Positions 17,217-26,129 are shown, counted from the stretch's first letter. The stretch is DNA of 64,000 nt from Variovorax sp. dw_308 (GCF_019207085.1 NZ_JAATOM010000014.1:94160-158159); one strand, 5' to 3'. Numbers and translations: made by a program. The notes: generated by a model from the sequence alone, not told the origin.

Positions 17217-18377
17217 TCAGGCCCTCGCCAACGTTCCCTTGAAGATGTTGTTGCGTTGGACGGCCGAGGAGCCGCCGATGATCGGCATGAGCAAGGCGTC
17301 GCGCACATAGCGCTCGGCGTCGAAGTCCTTCACGTAGCCATAGGCGCCGAAGATGGTCTGGCATTCGAGGGCGACGGCCTTGCAGACTTCCGTCGCGAAC
17401 AGCTTGGCCATCGAGGTCTCAACCTGGCAGGGCTGATGCTCGTTGGCCAGCCAGGCCGCGTGGTAGAGCACCAGCCGCGCCGCATGCAACTGGGTCTTCA
17501 TGTCCGCCAGCTTGTGCTGGATCGACTGGTAGCTGGCAATCCGCTTGCCGAATTGCCGGCGCTCGAAGGCATAGGCCCAGGCGTCGTCGAGCGCGGCGCG
17601 TGCGATACCCACGCCGATGGCGGCCACTTCGAGCTTCTCGACATCGAGGCCCGGACCGACCAGCATCGGCCAGCCCTTGTTCCAGCCACCTTCGCCGCCG
17701 ATGACGTTCGCAAAGGGCACTTCCACGTCGTCGAAGCTGACGTCGGTGGTGGCCGCGCCCTTCATGCCCATCCCTTCGATGGGGGTGATGAGAACTCCCT
17801 TGGCGGTCGACGGAATCATGACCATCGAGAGGTTCTTGTGCCGCTCGCCTTCGGGGCCGCTGCGCACCAACGCGTAGATGTAGTCGGAGATCGCGGCACC
17901 CGAGCAGAAGCGCTTGGCGCCGTTGATGCGCACCGTGTCGCCGACGCGCTCGGCGCGCGTCTTGACGCTGGCGAGGTCGGCGCCTGCGTCGGGCTCCGTC
18001 AGGCCATAGGCAAAGATCAGCGTGCCGTCGGCCACCTTGGGCAAGAGCGCCTGGCGCTGCTCCTCGGTCGCGCATTCCACAATGTTCATGCCGGCATAGC
18101 AGGCACCCATGATGTAGGGCACGGAAACGGCAAGGCTGCGGCGCGACAGTTCCTCGATGACCACCATGGTCGCGAGGATGTCGCGCCCGGCGCCGCCGTA
18201 TTCCTCCGGCACCGTGAGGCCCAGCACGCCGAGGCCCGCCAGCTTGTCGAACACGTCTCGCGGGAAGTGATTGTTCTTGTCCCACTGGGCCGCCGCGGCG
18301 CGTGGCATTTCCTTCTCGACGAAGCGCTCCAGCGTGTCGCGCAGTTGCCGGATGTGATCGGGCTCTGTGAAGTTCAT
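17217..18377 (-). CDS. Acyl-CoA dehydrogenase
   Basis: This 386-residue FAD enzyme would introduce the alpha,beta double bond into an acyl-CoA and reduce ETF. VPEEYGGAGRD, YGLTEPDAGADLASV and RRQFGKRIASYQSIQHKLADM are standard N-, middle- and C-domain signatures. The usual catalytic Glu near the C-terminus is not clearly identifiable: the final segment reads IIGGSSAVQRNNIFKG instead of the common GGTxExxR pattern, so substrate specificity or base position may differ. It lies between an SDR gene (11 bp) and the hydratase gene. Confidence 0.9.
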   Translation of the reverse strand: MNFTEPDHIRQLRDTLERFVEKEMPRAAAAQWDKNNHFPRDVFDKLAGLGVLGLTVPEEYGGAGRDILATMVVIEELSRRSLAVSVPYIMGACYAGMNIVECATEEQRQALLPKVADGTLIFAYGLTEPDAGADLASVKTRAERVGDTVRINGAKRFCSGAAISDYIYALVRSGPEGERHKNLSMVMIPSTAKGVLITPIEGMGMKGAATTDVSFDDVEVPFANVIGGEGGWNKGWPMLVGPGLDVEKLEVAAIGVGIARAALDDAWAYAFERRQFGKRIASYQSIQHKLADMKTQLHAARLVLYHAAWLANEHQPCQVETSMAKLFATEVCKAVALECQTIFGAYGYVKDFDAERYVRDALLMPIIGGSSAVQRNNIFKGTLARA

Positions 18378-18388
18378 CGTCTCGTCCT

Positions 18389-19159
18389 TCAGCGCGCGGT
18401 CAGGCCGCCGTCGACCGTGAAGCTCGCGCCCGTGACGTAGGAGGCGCCGCTGGAGCACAGCCACGCCACCATCTCTGCCACTTCGGCAGGTTGGGCCAAT
18501 CGGCGCATTGCCGTGCCGTCGATGGCGGCCTGCACCGTCTTGTCGGTGAAGATGGTCTTCTCGCCGCGGATCATCGGCGTCTCGATGAAGCCGGGGCACA
18601 CGGCATTGATGCGGATGCCATCGCGGCCGCTCTCGAGCGCCGCCGACTTGGTCAGCCCGATGACGCCGTGCTTCGATGCGGAGTAAGCCGCCGTGCCCAC
18701 GCCGCCCTTGGTGGCCATGATCGACGCGGTGTTGACGATGGCGCCGCCGCCCGAGCGCTTCATCGCCGGGATCTGGTGGCGCATGCAATAGAAGACGCCG
18801 CTGAGGTTGATGTCGATCACACGCTGCCATTCCACGGGCGTCTGGTCCGCCGTCATCGCGGGCGCGCCGAAGATGCCCGCGTTGTTGAAGGCGACATCCA
18901 GGCGTCCGTAGTGCTCGAGCGCGCGCGCCACCAGGGCTTCGCAATCGGAGTCATGCGACACATCGGCGCGCATGGACACGGCCTGCCCTCCAGCGTCGAT
19001 GACCAGTCGCGCCGTTTCGGCCGCGCCAACTTCATTGACGTCGCTGGCCACCACCTGGTGGCCGTATGCCGCCAGCAGCAGCGCGGTTGCGCGCCCGATG
19101 CCCGAGCCTGCGCCCGTGACGATGGCGACTTTCTTGTTCTCTTTCATGTTGACTTTCAT
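18389..19159 (-). CDS. SDR-family NAD(P)-dependent oxidoreductase
   Basis: This 256-residue classical short-chain dehydrogenase has TGAGSGIGRA nucleotide-binding motif, NNAGIFG, catalytic Tyr/Lys in AAYSASKHG and the C-terminal GGL end. In this operon it could act as a 3-hydroxyacyl-CoA or alcohol dehydrogenase. Two in-frame ATGs (19159 and 19147) are possible; neither has a good ribosome site, and I list the longer form. It is followed by an acyl-CoA dehydrogenase 11 bp downstream and preceded closely by the DUF1254 gene. Confidence 0.9.
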   Translation of the reverse strand: MKVNMKENKKVAIVTGAGSGIGRATALLLAAYGHQVVASDVNEVGAAETARLVIDAGGQAVSMRADVSHDSDCEALVARALEHYGRLDVAFNNAGIFGAPAMTADQTPVEWQRVIDINLSGVFYCMRHQIPAMKRSGGGAIVNTASIMATKGGVGTAAYSASKHGVIGLTKSAALESGRDGIRINAVCPGFIETPMIRGEKTIFTDKTVQAAIDGTAMRRLAQPAEVAEMVAWLCSSGASYVTGASFTVDGGLTAR

Positions 19160-19169
19160 TGGGTAGTGT

Positions 19170-20210
19170 TCAGGGGGAGCCGAGGAGTTGCGGCTTGGGA
19201 AGGGTCCACGCACCGGTGATGGCCTCGGCGCGCGGGCGATACAGACGCACGGTGTAGTTCCAGCCGTCGGTGGTCGGCAGGCAGTTGGGCGTGTCGTCCG
19301 CGCATCCGCCGAACTGGACGACCACGCGGCCTTCGGGGCTCTTCTTCGCGGTGACGTTGTTGATGGCGTAGGCGTTGCGCGCGTTGGGCTCGAAGTAGCC
19401 CTTGGCGTTGTAGACGCTGATCGACCAGAAGCCATCGGCGGGAACATCGCCGACATCGAGCCGGTAGACCGCCTTGCCGTCGTTGCTGGACGGCATGAAG
19501 TTCAGGTACAGGGCTTCCTGCTCGGGCAGGCCGCCCCACAGCGTGGCCGAGCCGATCAGGTGGCGCACCGGGTCCAGCTGGGCGGCGCGACCGCCGAACA
19601 TGCGGCGCGAGTCCGGGATCGCCGAGCCCAGCACCAGCAGCGCGTCGCGAACCCTCTTCTGGCTCTCGGCGTCCCAGGACACAGCGTCGTACGTGCCCGG
19701 CGCCTTCTGGGAAACCTGCACTGCGTCCTGCAGCACATTGCCCTTGCGGATGTCCTCCGCATCGTTCGCGTCGACCAGCACGCGAATGCCGATCACGGCG
19801 TAGCGGGTGCCGACCTGCTCGCGCGTGATGGTGTGGGTGCCCGGCGCGCGGAAGGCCGGCAGCGTGTAGTGGTCCTGGCTCACGACCTGCATCGACAGGT
19901 AGCGCGCGCCGGTATCCGGCAGCGTGACTGTCACCGGGCCCGCATCGAGGTCGAAGACGCCTGCGCCGTACAGCGTGTCGCGGTTCATGCGGATCACGGT
20001 CTGCCGGCCGATCGGTGCCAGCGCGCGGGTGAACTGCAGCTTGCCGAAGCCGTTCCGGCCGGCGACGCTGGCGAAGTAGCGATCGCTTTCGGCGCGGATG
20101 AAGTTGTCGACCGTGACGAGCGCGGCCTTGGGGTTTTCGTTGCTGCCTTGCGCGTGCGCCGAGGCACCGAGCAAGGCCATGGTGGCGATGACTGCGGTCG
20201 TGGTCTTCAT
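19170..20210 (-). CDS. DUF1254/DUF1214 secreted protein
   Basis: This 346-residue protein has a Sec signal peptide (MKTTTAVIATMALLGASAHAQ). An N-terminal DUF1254-type domain (VTVDNFIRAESDRYF, NRDTLYGAGVFDLDAGPVT) and a C-terminal DUF1214-type domain (DGFWSISVYNAKGYF, GGCADD, GWNYTVRLYRPR) follow. Function is unknown; such proteins often sit beside catabolic genes. A close paralogue occurs at 34757-35791, downstream of the LuxR regulator. The divergent promoter region with the 20456 hydrolase contains two copies of the AATCACCCGTT motif. Confidence 0.9.
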   Translation of the reverse strand: MKTTTAVIATMALLGASAHAQGSNENPKAALVTVDNFIRAESDRYFASVAGRNGFGKLQFTRALAPIGRQTVIRMNRDTLYGAGVFDLDAGPVTVTLPDTGARYLSMQVVSQDHYTLPAFRAPGTHTITREQVGTRYAVIGIRVLVDANDAEDIRKGNVLQDAVQVSQKAPGTYDAVSWDAESQKRVRDALLVLGSAIPDSRRMFGGRAAQLDPVRHLIGSATLWGGLPEQEALYLNFMPSSNDGKAVYRLDVGDVPADGFWSISVYNAKGYFEPNARNAYAINNVTAKKSPEGRVVVQFGGCADDTPNCLPTTDGWNYTVRLYRPRAEAITGAWTLPKPQLLGSP

Positions 20211-20276
20211 GTGGTTGGTCTCCTTCGTGGCGGCGGATCGTAGAGCGCGAAGCGGCCTCGTGGCGCACCGGCAAAT

Positions 20277-20298
20277 TGCAAATCACCCGTTCGGACGA
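20277..20298 (+). promoter_or_regulatory. AATCACCCGTTCGGACGA operator-like motif, copy 1
   Basis: A 22-bp block (TGCA followed by the quoted 18 bases) is identical to 24833-24854. It lies 67-88 bp upstream of the DUF1254 start. Exact identity of 22 bp at two separate intergenic sites is unlikely by chance. The nearby MalT-like regulator (31917-34622) is the obvious candidate binder. Confidence 0.55.
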
Positions 20299-20338
20299 GG
20301 GACTGAACCCCGTGGGCCAAACGGGACGAATCCGACGA

Positions 20339-20356
20339 ATCACCCGTTAAGACGAT
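20339..20356 (+). promoter_or_regulatory. AATCACCCGTT-type motif, copy 2 (diverged)
   Basis: ATCACCCGTTAAGACGAT matches copy 1 except for two central bases and one flank. It is 99-117 bp upstream of the hydrolase at 20456, about the same distance as copy 3 is from the 24962 gene. Two sites in tandem between divergent genes suggest shared control. Confidence 0.5.
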
Positions 20357-20455
20357 GTCCCGGGGATCACCTGCGTCGAACAATTCCGACCTGACTGAAC
20401 GCGACTGCCGCCTCTTGCGGCATTCGAACGGCACACGTCGCCCGCAGGTAGCCCC

Positions 20456-21775
20456 ATGACTCCACAACATCCAGATCTACAACGACAACCGGCGCAAGCC
20501 ACGGCCATCGAGAGCCCTCGAACTGCTTCCGATTCAGGCATGCCGCGCATGCTGCGTGCGAGTCGGCCGGACCGTGCGGCGCGCGCAGTGCTGCGACTCG
20601 TCAACATGGCCCAGCGTGCCGCAAGCGCGGACGGCATGTCGTTGCGCCGGCAGCGCGAGGTGTGGCGCATCGTGGCGCTGGCCATGGGGCGCAGGCCCCC
20701 GGTCTTGCGTGTCATCGAACGCACGATCGACGGGCCGGGCGGGCCCATCGCTTTGCGCGTCTTCGTGCCGACGCGCGCTCAATCACGACGGCCTGCCTTC
20801 CTGTGGTGCCATGGTGGCGGCTTCATCGTCGGTGGCCTGGACACCGGCGATTCGATCTGCCGCCATGTCGCACTGGCCGCCGACTGCATCACGATCGCGG
20901 TGCGCTATCGCCTTGCGCCCGAGCACGATCTGCGCGCCTGCCGCGAGGACTTCCTGGCCGCCCTCGAATGGGTCGCAGGCAACGGCGCCGAGTTCGGCAT
21001 CGACACGACGCGCCTTGCCATCGGCGGCGACTCGGCGGGTGGCAACATCTCCGCCGCGGTGGCGCAAGAGGCCTTGCGCCGTGGTGGCCCGGCCCTGCGC
21101 CTGCAGGTGCTGGCGTACCCGGCCACCGACCTGGTGAAGGAGTTCCCCTCGCTGGTGGAGAACGCGCACGGGTACTTCCTCACGCTCGATACGATCGAAC
21201 AGATCAAGCGCCAGTTGGGCAACAGGATCGAAGTGGGCGACGATCCCTGGCTGTCTCCCAGCCACAGCCGCGACCTGCGCGGCTTGCCGCCGGCACTCAT
21301 CGTCAGCGCCGGCTTCGACCCGATCCGCGACGACGGGCTGGACTACGGCGAACGGCTTCGCGCCGCGGGCGTGCCCGTGGAACTGCTGCACTACGCGGGC
21401 CAGTTCCATGGTTTCCTGAACTTCGACGCGGTGATCGATGCGAGCCGCGATGCACTGCAGCGCATCGGCGACGCCCTCGCCGCAGCATTCCGTGACGACG
21501 CAGCGGTCGACCGCACCGTCGAGATCGCCGACGTGCCAGCGGCACAGCCATCCGCGCTCACAGGCACGGTGAGCGAAGTGCTGAGCACGACGCGCTTCAC
21601 ATGGATCGCCCTCGAGCGCTACGCCGATACCTTCCTGGGCCTGTTGGCGCCACGCACAACCCGGGCGACGCGACACATGCTGCGGCCCCTGTTCGCGCCC
21701 GCTCGACTGGTGCGCCACACGGTGGCCCGGCGCATCGATCGCCTCGCGGCGCACCAGACGCACCCGCGACCCTGA
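20456..21775 (+). CDS. Alpha/beta hydrolase, hormone-sensitive-lipase-type esterase
   Basis: This 439-residue protein has the HSL-family HGGGF motif (WCHGGGFIVGG), nucleophile elbow GGDSAGGN, acid in SAGFDPIRDDG and His in QFHGFL. These enzymes hydrolyse short- to medium-chain esters. The roughly 110 residues after the catalytic domain are Ala/Thr/Arg-rich and of unknown role. It begins a plus-strand run (esterase, SDR, small protein, PHA-synthase-like, acetyltransferase). It could release the acid and alcohol that the cluster then degrades. Confidence 0.88.
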   Translation: MTPQHPDLQRQPAQATAIESPRTASDSGMPRMLRASRPDRAARAVLRLVNMAQRAASADGMSLRRQREVWRIVALAMGRRPPVLRVIERTIDGPGGPIALRVFVPTRAQSRRPAFLWCHGGGFIVGGLDTGDSICRHVALAADCITIAVRYRLAPEHDLRACREDFLAALEWVAGNGAEFGIDTTRLAIGGDSAGGNISAAVAQEALRRGGPALRLQVLAYPATDLVKEFPSLVENAHGYFLTLDTIEQIKRQLGNRIEVGDDPWLSPSHSRDLRGLPPALIVSAGFDPIRDDGLDYGERLRAAGVPVELLHYAGQFHGFLNFDAVIDASRDALQRIGDALAAAFRDDAAVDRTVEIADVPAAQPSALTGTVSEVLSTTRFTWIALERYADTFLGLLAPRTTRATRHMLRPLFAPARLVRHTVARRIDRLAAHQTHPRP

Positions 21776-21864
21776 CGACGAAATCCTCACGCGACCCATG
21801 CGGGACGCGCCACACCAGCAACAGGCCTGCTGCAGAACGGCCATCAAAGAAAGCGAGACAAGAT

Positions 21865-22635
21865 ATGGATATGGGCGCAATGCTCAATGGACAGCATGTC
21901 CTCGTCACCGGCGCGTCGTCCGGCCTGGGGCAGCACTTTGCCCGGCTTGCCGCGCGCTGCGGCGCCAGCGTGGTCATCGCCGCACGTCGCAAGGATCGCC
22001 TCGACGCATTGGCTGCAGAGCTGGGCGCCCTGGGCGCAACGCAGGCGACGGCGATCGAGCTGGACGTCGCTTCGGAGGCCTCGGTGGCCAAAGCCTACGC
22101 AGAGATGGCCGAGGCAGGCGTGCTGCCGGATGTCGTCGTCAACAACGCCGGCATCGCGGCCCACACCGCGGCCATGAAGCAGTCGATGCAAGCGTTCGAC
22201 GACACGATCGCGACCAACGTGCGCGGCGTGTGGATGGTTTCCACCGAAGCCGCGCGACGCTGGAAGGCTGCAGGTCGCGGCGGCGTCATCGTCAACATCG
22301 CGTCCGTCATGGGCCAGCGCGTACTGCCGGGCACCGCCGCCTATGCGGCTTCGAAGGCGGCCGTCATCCACATGACGCGTGCCCTGTCGCTCGAATGGGC
22401 GCGCTTCGGCATTCGGGTGAACACGCTGGCGCCGGGCTACATCGACGCCGGCATCGCCGAAGGCGTGGGACAGACGCCCGAACAGATCGCATTCGTGCAG
22501 CGCATACCAATGCAGCGCCTGGGCCAGGCCGAAGACCTCGATGGTGCGCTCCTGCTACTGGCCACACCCGCGTCCTCGTGGATGACGGGTGGGCTGATCA
22601 CCGTCGACGGCGGGCATCTCGCCGCTTCGCTCTGA
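21865..22635 (+). CDS. SDR-family oxidoreductase
   Basis: This 256-residue short-chain dehydrogenase has TGASSGLGQHFA cofactor loop, NNAGIAAH, catalytic AAYAASKAA and a C-terminal TVDGGH. ATG 21865 (MDMGAMLNGQHVLVTG) gives the usual family start; an earlier open frame lacks family features. It is located between the esterase and the PHA-synthase-like pair, where it could oxidise an alcohol released by the esterase. Confidence 0.9.
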   Translation: MDMGAMLNGQHVLVTGASSGLGQHFARLAARCGASVVIAARRKDRLDALAAELGALGATQATAIELDVASEASVAKAYAEMAEAGVLPDVVVNNAGIAAHTAAMKQSMQAFDDTIATNVRGVWMVSTEAARRWKAAGRGGVIVNIASVMGQRVLPGTAAYAASKAAVIHMTRALSLEWARFGIRVNTLAPGYIDAGIAEGVGQTPEQIAFVQRIPMQRLGQAEDLDGALLLLATPASSWMTGGLITVDGGHLAASL

Positions 22636-22670
22636 TCCACGACTCACTCCTCACAAGAAAGGTCACCGCC

Positions 22671-23117
22671 ATGGTGAGTTCCAAGATTCCCGATCCCCTC
22701 GAAATGTGGCGCAGCGCGCTCACCCGGATGGAGGCGACCGTCAACGAAATGTTCGCCCGCCAGGTCTCCAGTTCACCGCAGATTGCCAAGGTGCTCGACC
22801 GCTCCACCAAGGTCACGCTCGGCCTCCAGCACGTGACCGACAAGGCGCATGCGAAGGCACTCGCCCGGCTGGAACTGCCCAGTCGCAGCGAAGTGCAGGC
22901 GCTCGCCGCGGCCGTCCAGCGCGTCGAGGACAAGCTCGACCAGTTGATGCCTGCAACAGCCTCCCGCCCGGCGCGCCCGCCGCGTACGCGCCGCCCTGCG
23001 CCGGTTGCAGCCGTTGCGACCCTCGCGCTCGACGGAGTGAAGCCAGCGCAGGCGCCAAAGACCGCCAATGCCCCGGCGCGCCAACCGGCCGCAGAGCAGC
23101 CACGCAAGGGAGCCTGA
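22671..23117 (+). CDS. Small phasin/PhaE-like protein
   Basis: This 148-residue protein has no signal peptide. Residues 1-95 are amphipathic and helical (PDPLEMWRSALTRMEATVNEMF; SRSEVQALAAAVQRVEDKLDQLM), followed by a Pro/Ala/Arg-rich tail. Short coiled-coil proteins of this type accompany PHA synthases as phasins or PhaE/PhaM-like partners. It ends 2 bp before the PhaC-like gene, so coupled translation and a physical partnership are likely. No family match is certain. Confidence 0.6.
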   Translation: MVSSKIPDPLEMWRSALTRMEATVNEMFARQVSSSPQIAKVLDRSTKVTLGLQHVTDKAHAKALARLELPSRSEVQALAAAVQRVEDKLDQLMPATASRPARPPRTRRPAPVAAVATLALDGVKPAQAPKTANAPARQPAAEQPRKGA

Positions 23118-23119
23118 CG

Positions 23120-24226
23120 ATGGCTGCCCAACAACAGCAACAACAACAACGCCAGGCCAAGCCTGCCGATCCGGCGCCGGGCCAGCGCCTGCGCATCGAA
23201 GTCGATCGCATGATCCAGCGCAGCCTCAAGGGCCTCGCCTTCCTGGGCTCGCCCTCGCCAGCGGTCGGCGTGAGCCCGCGCACGCTGCTGCATCGCCGCG
23301 GCACGCTCAGCCTCTACCACTACCACGCCACCAGCGCCGAGACCTACCGCGTCCCGCTGCTGCTGGTGATGGCCACGAGCAACAAGGCTGCCGTCTTCGA
23401 CCTGGCCAAGGGCCAGAGCCTGATCCAGTACATGCTGGCGCGCGGCTACGACATCTATGTGATGGACTGGAACGCGCCCACGCGCGAGGAAAGCCACCTG
23501 CGCATCGAGGACTACGTGCTGGACTTCATCCCGGACTGCATCCGCCGCGTGCAGCAGGACTGCGGCGAGGACGACGTGACGGTGATCGGCTACTGCATGG
23601 GTGGCGTGCTGTCGACGATCTACGCGGCGTTGCATCCGGACGGGCCGCTGAAGAACCTGGTGCTCTTCACCACGCCCACCGACTGGCGCAAGACCCAGAT
23701 GTCGATGTCGATGACCGACAAGAGCCACTTCGACGTGGACCGTCTGGTCAACTCGCTCGGCCTGATTCCGCCCGAAGCCATCATCACCGCCATGGACCTG
23801 CAACGCCCCGCGAGCCGGGTCGTCGGCCAGATCCGGCTGTGGGACAACATGTGGAACGACGACTACGTCAAGGGCTACCGCATGATGGACCGCTGGGGCG
23901 CGGACACCTTGCCCATGGCAGGCGAGTACTTCCGCCAGCTCATCAAGGAGTTTGTGTGGAAGAACGGCCTGCACGAAGGCACCCTGCGCATCGGCGGCCA
24001 GCCGGTGCTGCTGAAGAACATCAAGGTGCCGCTGCTGCACATCATCGCGCAGCACGACCACCTCGTGCCGCCCGCCTGCGCGCAGCCGCTGGCCGCCGCG
24101 GTGAGCTCGCAGGACAAGCAGGAAGTCATCCTTCCGGGCGGCCACGTCAGCCTGGTCGCCGGCCCGAACGCCGTCAAGCGGATGTGGCCCGCACTCGATC
24201 AATGGCTTGGAGAAAGATCCGTATGA
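23120..24226 (+). CDS. PHA-synthase-like (PhaC) alpha/beta hydrolase
   Basis: This 368-residue protein resembles class III PhaC subunits in length and core: a Cys-nucleophile lipase box GYCMGG (C159), acid D313 in QHDHLVPP and H342 in PGGHVSLVAG. DWNAPTREE and TPTDWR are also PhaC-like. PHA synthases polymerise 3-hydroxyacyl-CoA; some relatives act as acyltransferases instead. The N-terminus carries seven consecutive glutamines, encoded by a CAA/CAG run. The gene is sandwiched between the small helical partner and an acetyltransferase (4-bp overlap), so a four- or five-gene operon is likely. Whether polymer is made is not shown. Confidence 0.82.
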   Translation: MAAQQQQQQQRQAKPADPAPGQRLRIEVDRMIQRSLKGLAFLGSPSPAVGVSPRTLLHRRGTLSLYHYHATSAETYRVPLLLVMATSNKAAVFDLAKGQSLIQYMLARGYDIYVMDWNAPTREESHLRIEDYVLDFIPDCIRRVQQDCGEDDVTVIGYCMGGVLSTIYAALHPDGPLKNLVLFTTPTDWRKTQMSMSMTDKSHFDVDRLVNSLGLIPPEAIITAMDLQRPASRVVGQIRLWDNMWNDDYVKGYRMMDRWGADTLPMAGEYFRQLIKEFVWKNGLHEGTLRIGGQPVLLKNIKVPLLHIIAQHDHLVPPACAQPLAAAVSSQDKQEVILPGGHVSLVAGPNAVKRMWPALDQWLGERSV

Positions 24227-24825
24227 ATACCCCCATTTATTCGCGCCCGTACCCGCGCACCTTGTCCCTCGGCGCAGCGAGCGTCGAGATCTGCCCGATG
24301 ACAGCTGCCAACGCCGGCGCGTTCGGCCGGTTCATCCAGGGCATGCCGGAGCACGACCTGCTGTTCGTGCGCCGCGACATCCGGCACCCCAAGGTGATCG
24401 CCGCCTGGATGGACGCCCTCGAACACCGGCGCTTCGTCAGCCTGGCCGCCTGGGAAGACGATGCAATCGTTGGCTGCGCCGCCATCGTGGTCGACTCGCT
24501 GTCGTGGTCCCCGCAGGTGGGCGAATTGCGCCTGCTGGTGGCGCCGACATGGCGCGGCCGTGGGCTTGGCAGAGCGCTGATCCAGGAGAGCTTTGCCGTG
24601 GCGCTCAGCCTCGGCCTGGAGAAGCTCACGGCACAGATGACGGTCGACCAGCACGCGGCGATCGCGCTGTTCGAGGAACTCGGCTTTCGCGCCGAGGCCG
24701 TGCTGCGCAATCACGTCAAGGACCGGGAAGGCAATGCGCACGACATGGCCCTGCTCAGCCACGACGTGGCCGAGGTGCAGGCGCGCATGCACACGTACGG
24801 CGTGCAAGAGGCGCTGGACCGCTGA
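24223..24825 (+). CDS. GNAT-family N-acetyltransferase
   Basis: This 200-residue protein has the acetyl-CoA-binding motif A of GNAT enzymes (LLVAPTWRGRGLGRALIQE) and the following LFEELGFRAEAVLRNHVKDREG. Its ATG overlaps the preceding stop (ATGA), indicating translational coupling to the PhaC-like gene. The acceptor substrate is unknown. The catabolic island setting suggests a metabolic role rather than antibiotic resistance. Confidence 0.85.
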   Translation: MNTPIYSRPYPRTLSLGAASVEICPMTAANAGAFGRFIQGMPEHDLLFVRRDIRHPKVIAAWMDALEHRRFVSLAAWEDDAIVGCAAIVVDSLSWSPQVGELRLLVAPTWRGRGLGRALIQESFAVALSLGLEKLTAQMTVDQHAAIALFEELGFRAEAVLRNHVKDREGNAHDMALLSHDVAEVQARMHTYGVQEALDR

Positions 24826-24832
24826 TCGCCGC

Positions 24833-24855
24833 TGCAAATCACCCGTTCGGACGAT
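24833..24855 (+). promoter_or_regulatory. AATCACCCGTTCGGACGA operator-like motif, copy 3
   Basis: It is identical over 22 bp to 20277-20298 and lies 107-129 bp upstream of the racemase-like gene at 24962, only 7 bp after the acetyltransferase stop. It probably marks the promoter of the following nine-gene beta-oxidation series. Confidence 0.55.
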
Positions 24856-24961
24856 GGGCCTCGAGGCGATGAGCCGAACAATCAACGCATCGATCGAGGG
24901 CCGGGTCCCTGCCCCCGAAACGCGGCCCGTCAAGGCCGTTCAAATCTGGAAGTCAAAGCGA

Positions 24962-26065
24962 ATGAGTGGTCCTTTAGAAGGCGTCAAGGTGGTCGAGATG
25001 GCAGGCATCGGGCCGGGCCCGTTCTGCGCCATGATGCTGGCCGACATGGGCGCCGACGTGGTGCGCGTGACCCGTCCCGGCGATGCACCCTTCGGTCCCG
25101 CCAACTGCGACGTCAACAGCCGCGGCAAGCGCACGCTGGTCGTCGATCTCAAGTCCGGTGAAGGCGTCGCGCAGGTGCTTGCACTGATCGAGAACGCCGA
25201 CGTGCTGGTCGAGGGCTTTCGCCCGGGCGTCATGGAGCGGCTGGGCCTGGGCCCGGAGGTCTGCCTGCAATGCAACCCGCGCCTGGTGTTCGGCCGCATG
25301 ACCGGCTGGGGCCAGTTCGGCCCGCTGTCGCACGCTGCAGGCCACGACCTCAACTACATCGCGCTCAGCGGCATGCTGGGCGCCATGGGCCGGCACGGCG
25401 AGCCGCCGGCACCGCCGCTCAACCTCGTGGGCGACTACGGCGGCGGCGCGATGATGCTGGCCTTCGGCATCGCCTGCGCGCTGGTCGAGGCCAGCGCCAG
25501 CGGCCAGGGCCAGGTGATCGACGCCGCCATGACCGACGGTACCGCGCTGCTGGGCTCGCTGTTCTACGGCATGAGGGGCCACGGCGCCTGGAGCGCGCGG
25601 CGCGGCAGCAACTTCCTGGACGGCTCGGCGCACTTCTACGACACCTACGAATGCGCCGACGGCAAGTACGTCGCCATCGGTTCGATCGAACCCCAGTTCT
25701 ATGCGCAACTGCTTGAGGCGCTGGGCCTTGCGGACGACCCTGCCTTCGCGCGCCAGCAGGACAAGCGGCAGTGGCCGGAGCTGAAGCGCCGCGTCGCGGC
25801 GGTGCTCGCCACGCGCACACGCGCCGATTGGGTCGCGCGCATGGAAGGCACCGACATCTGCTTTGCGCCCGTGCTCGACATGGACGAGGCGCCCCTGCAT
25901 CCACACAACGTGGCTCGCCGCACCTTCATCGAGATCGATGGCGTGACGCAACCCGCGCCGGCGCCGCGCTTCAGCCGCACGGTGCCCGAAGTGCGCCACG
26001 CGCCGGGGCAGCCGCACGTCGATCTCGCCGAACTTCTTTCCCAGTGGCAACCCGAGGCGAGCTGA
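24962..26065 (+). CDS. Alpha-methylacyl-CoA racemase-like (CaiB/BaiF family)
   Basis: This 367-residue protein opens VKVVEMAGIGPGPFCAMMLAD and carries GRMTGWGQFGPLSHAAGHDLNY (H128) and LVGDYGGG (D158), matching the catalytic His/Asp motifs of alpha-methylacyl-CoA racemases. It would interconvert 2R- and 2S-methylacyl-CoA so that branched acids can enter beta-oxidation. It is a paralogue of the 11845 gene. It is the first gene of the operon running through thiolase, dehydratases, SDR, dehydrogenase and ligase. ATG 24962 was chosen at the family start. Confidence 0.88.
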   Translation: MSGPLEGVKVVEMAGIGPGPFCAMMLADMGADVVRVTRPGDAPFGPANCDVNSRGKRTLVVDLKSGEGVAQVLALIENADVLVEGFRPGVMERLGLGPEVCLQCNPRLVFGRMTGWGQFGPLSHAAGHDLNYIALSGMLGAMGRHGEPPAPPLNLVGDYGGGAMMLAFGIACALVEASASGQGQVIDAAMTDGTALLGSLFYGMRGHGAWSARRGSNFLDGSAHFYDTYECADGKYVAIGSIEPQFYAQLLEALGLADDPAFARQQDKRQWPELKRRVAAVLATRTRADWVARMEGTDICFAPVLDMDEAPLHPHNVARRTFIEIDGVTQPAPAPRFSRTVPEVRHAPGQPHVDLAELLSQWQPEAS

Positions 26066-26129
26066 ACGCGCGCACCGGGCCCGTCGGGTCCATTCATTTC
26101 AAGTCCACAGATACAACCAGGAGAACCAC

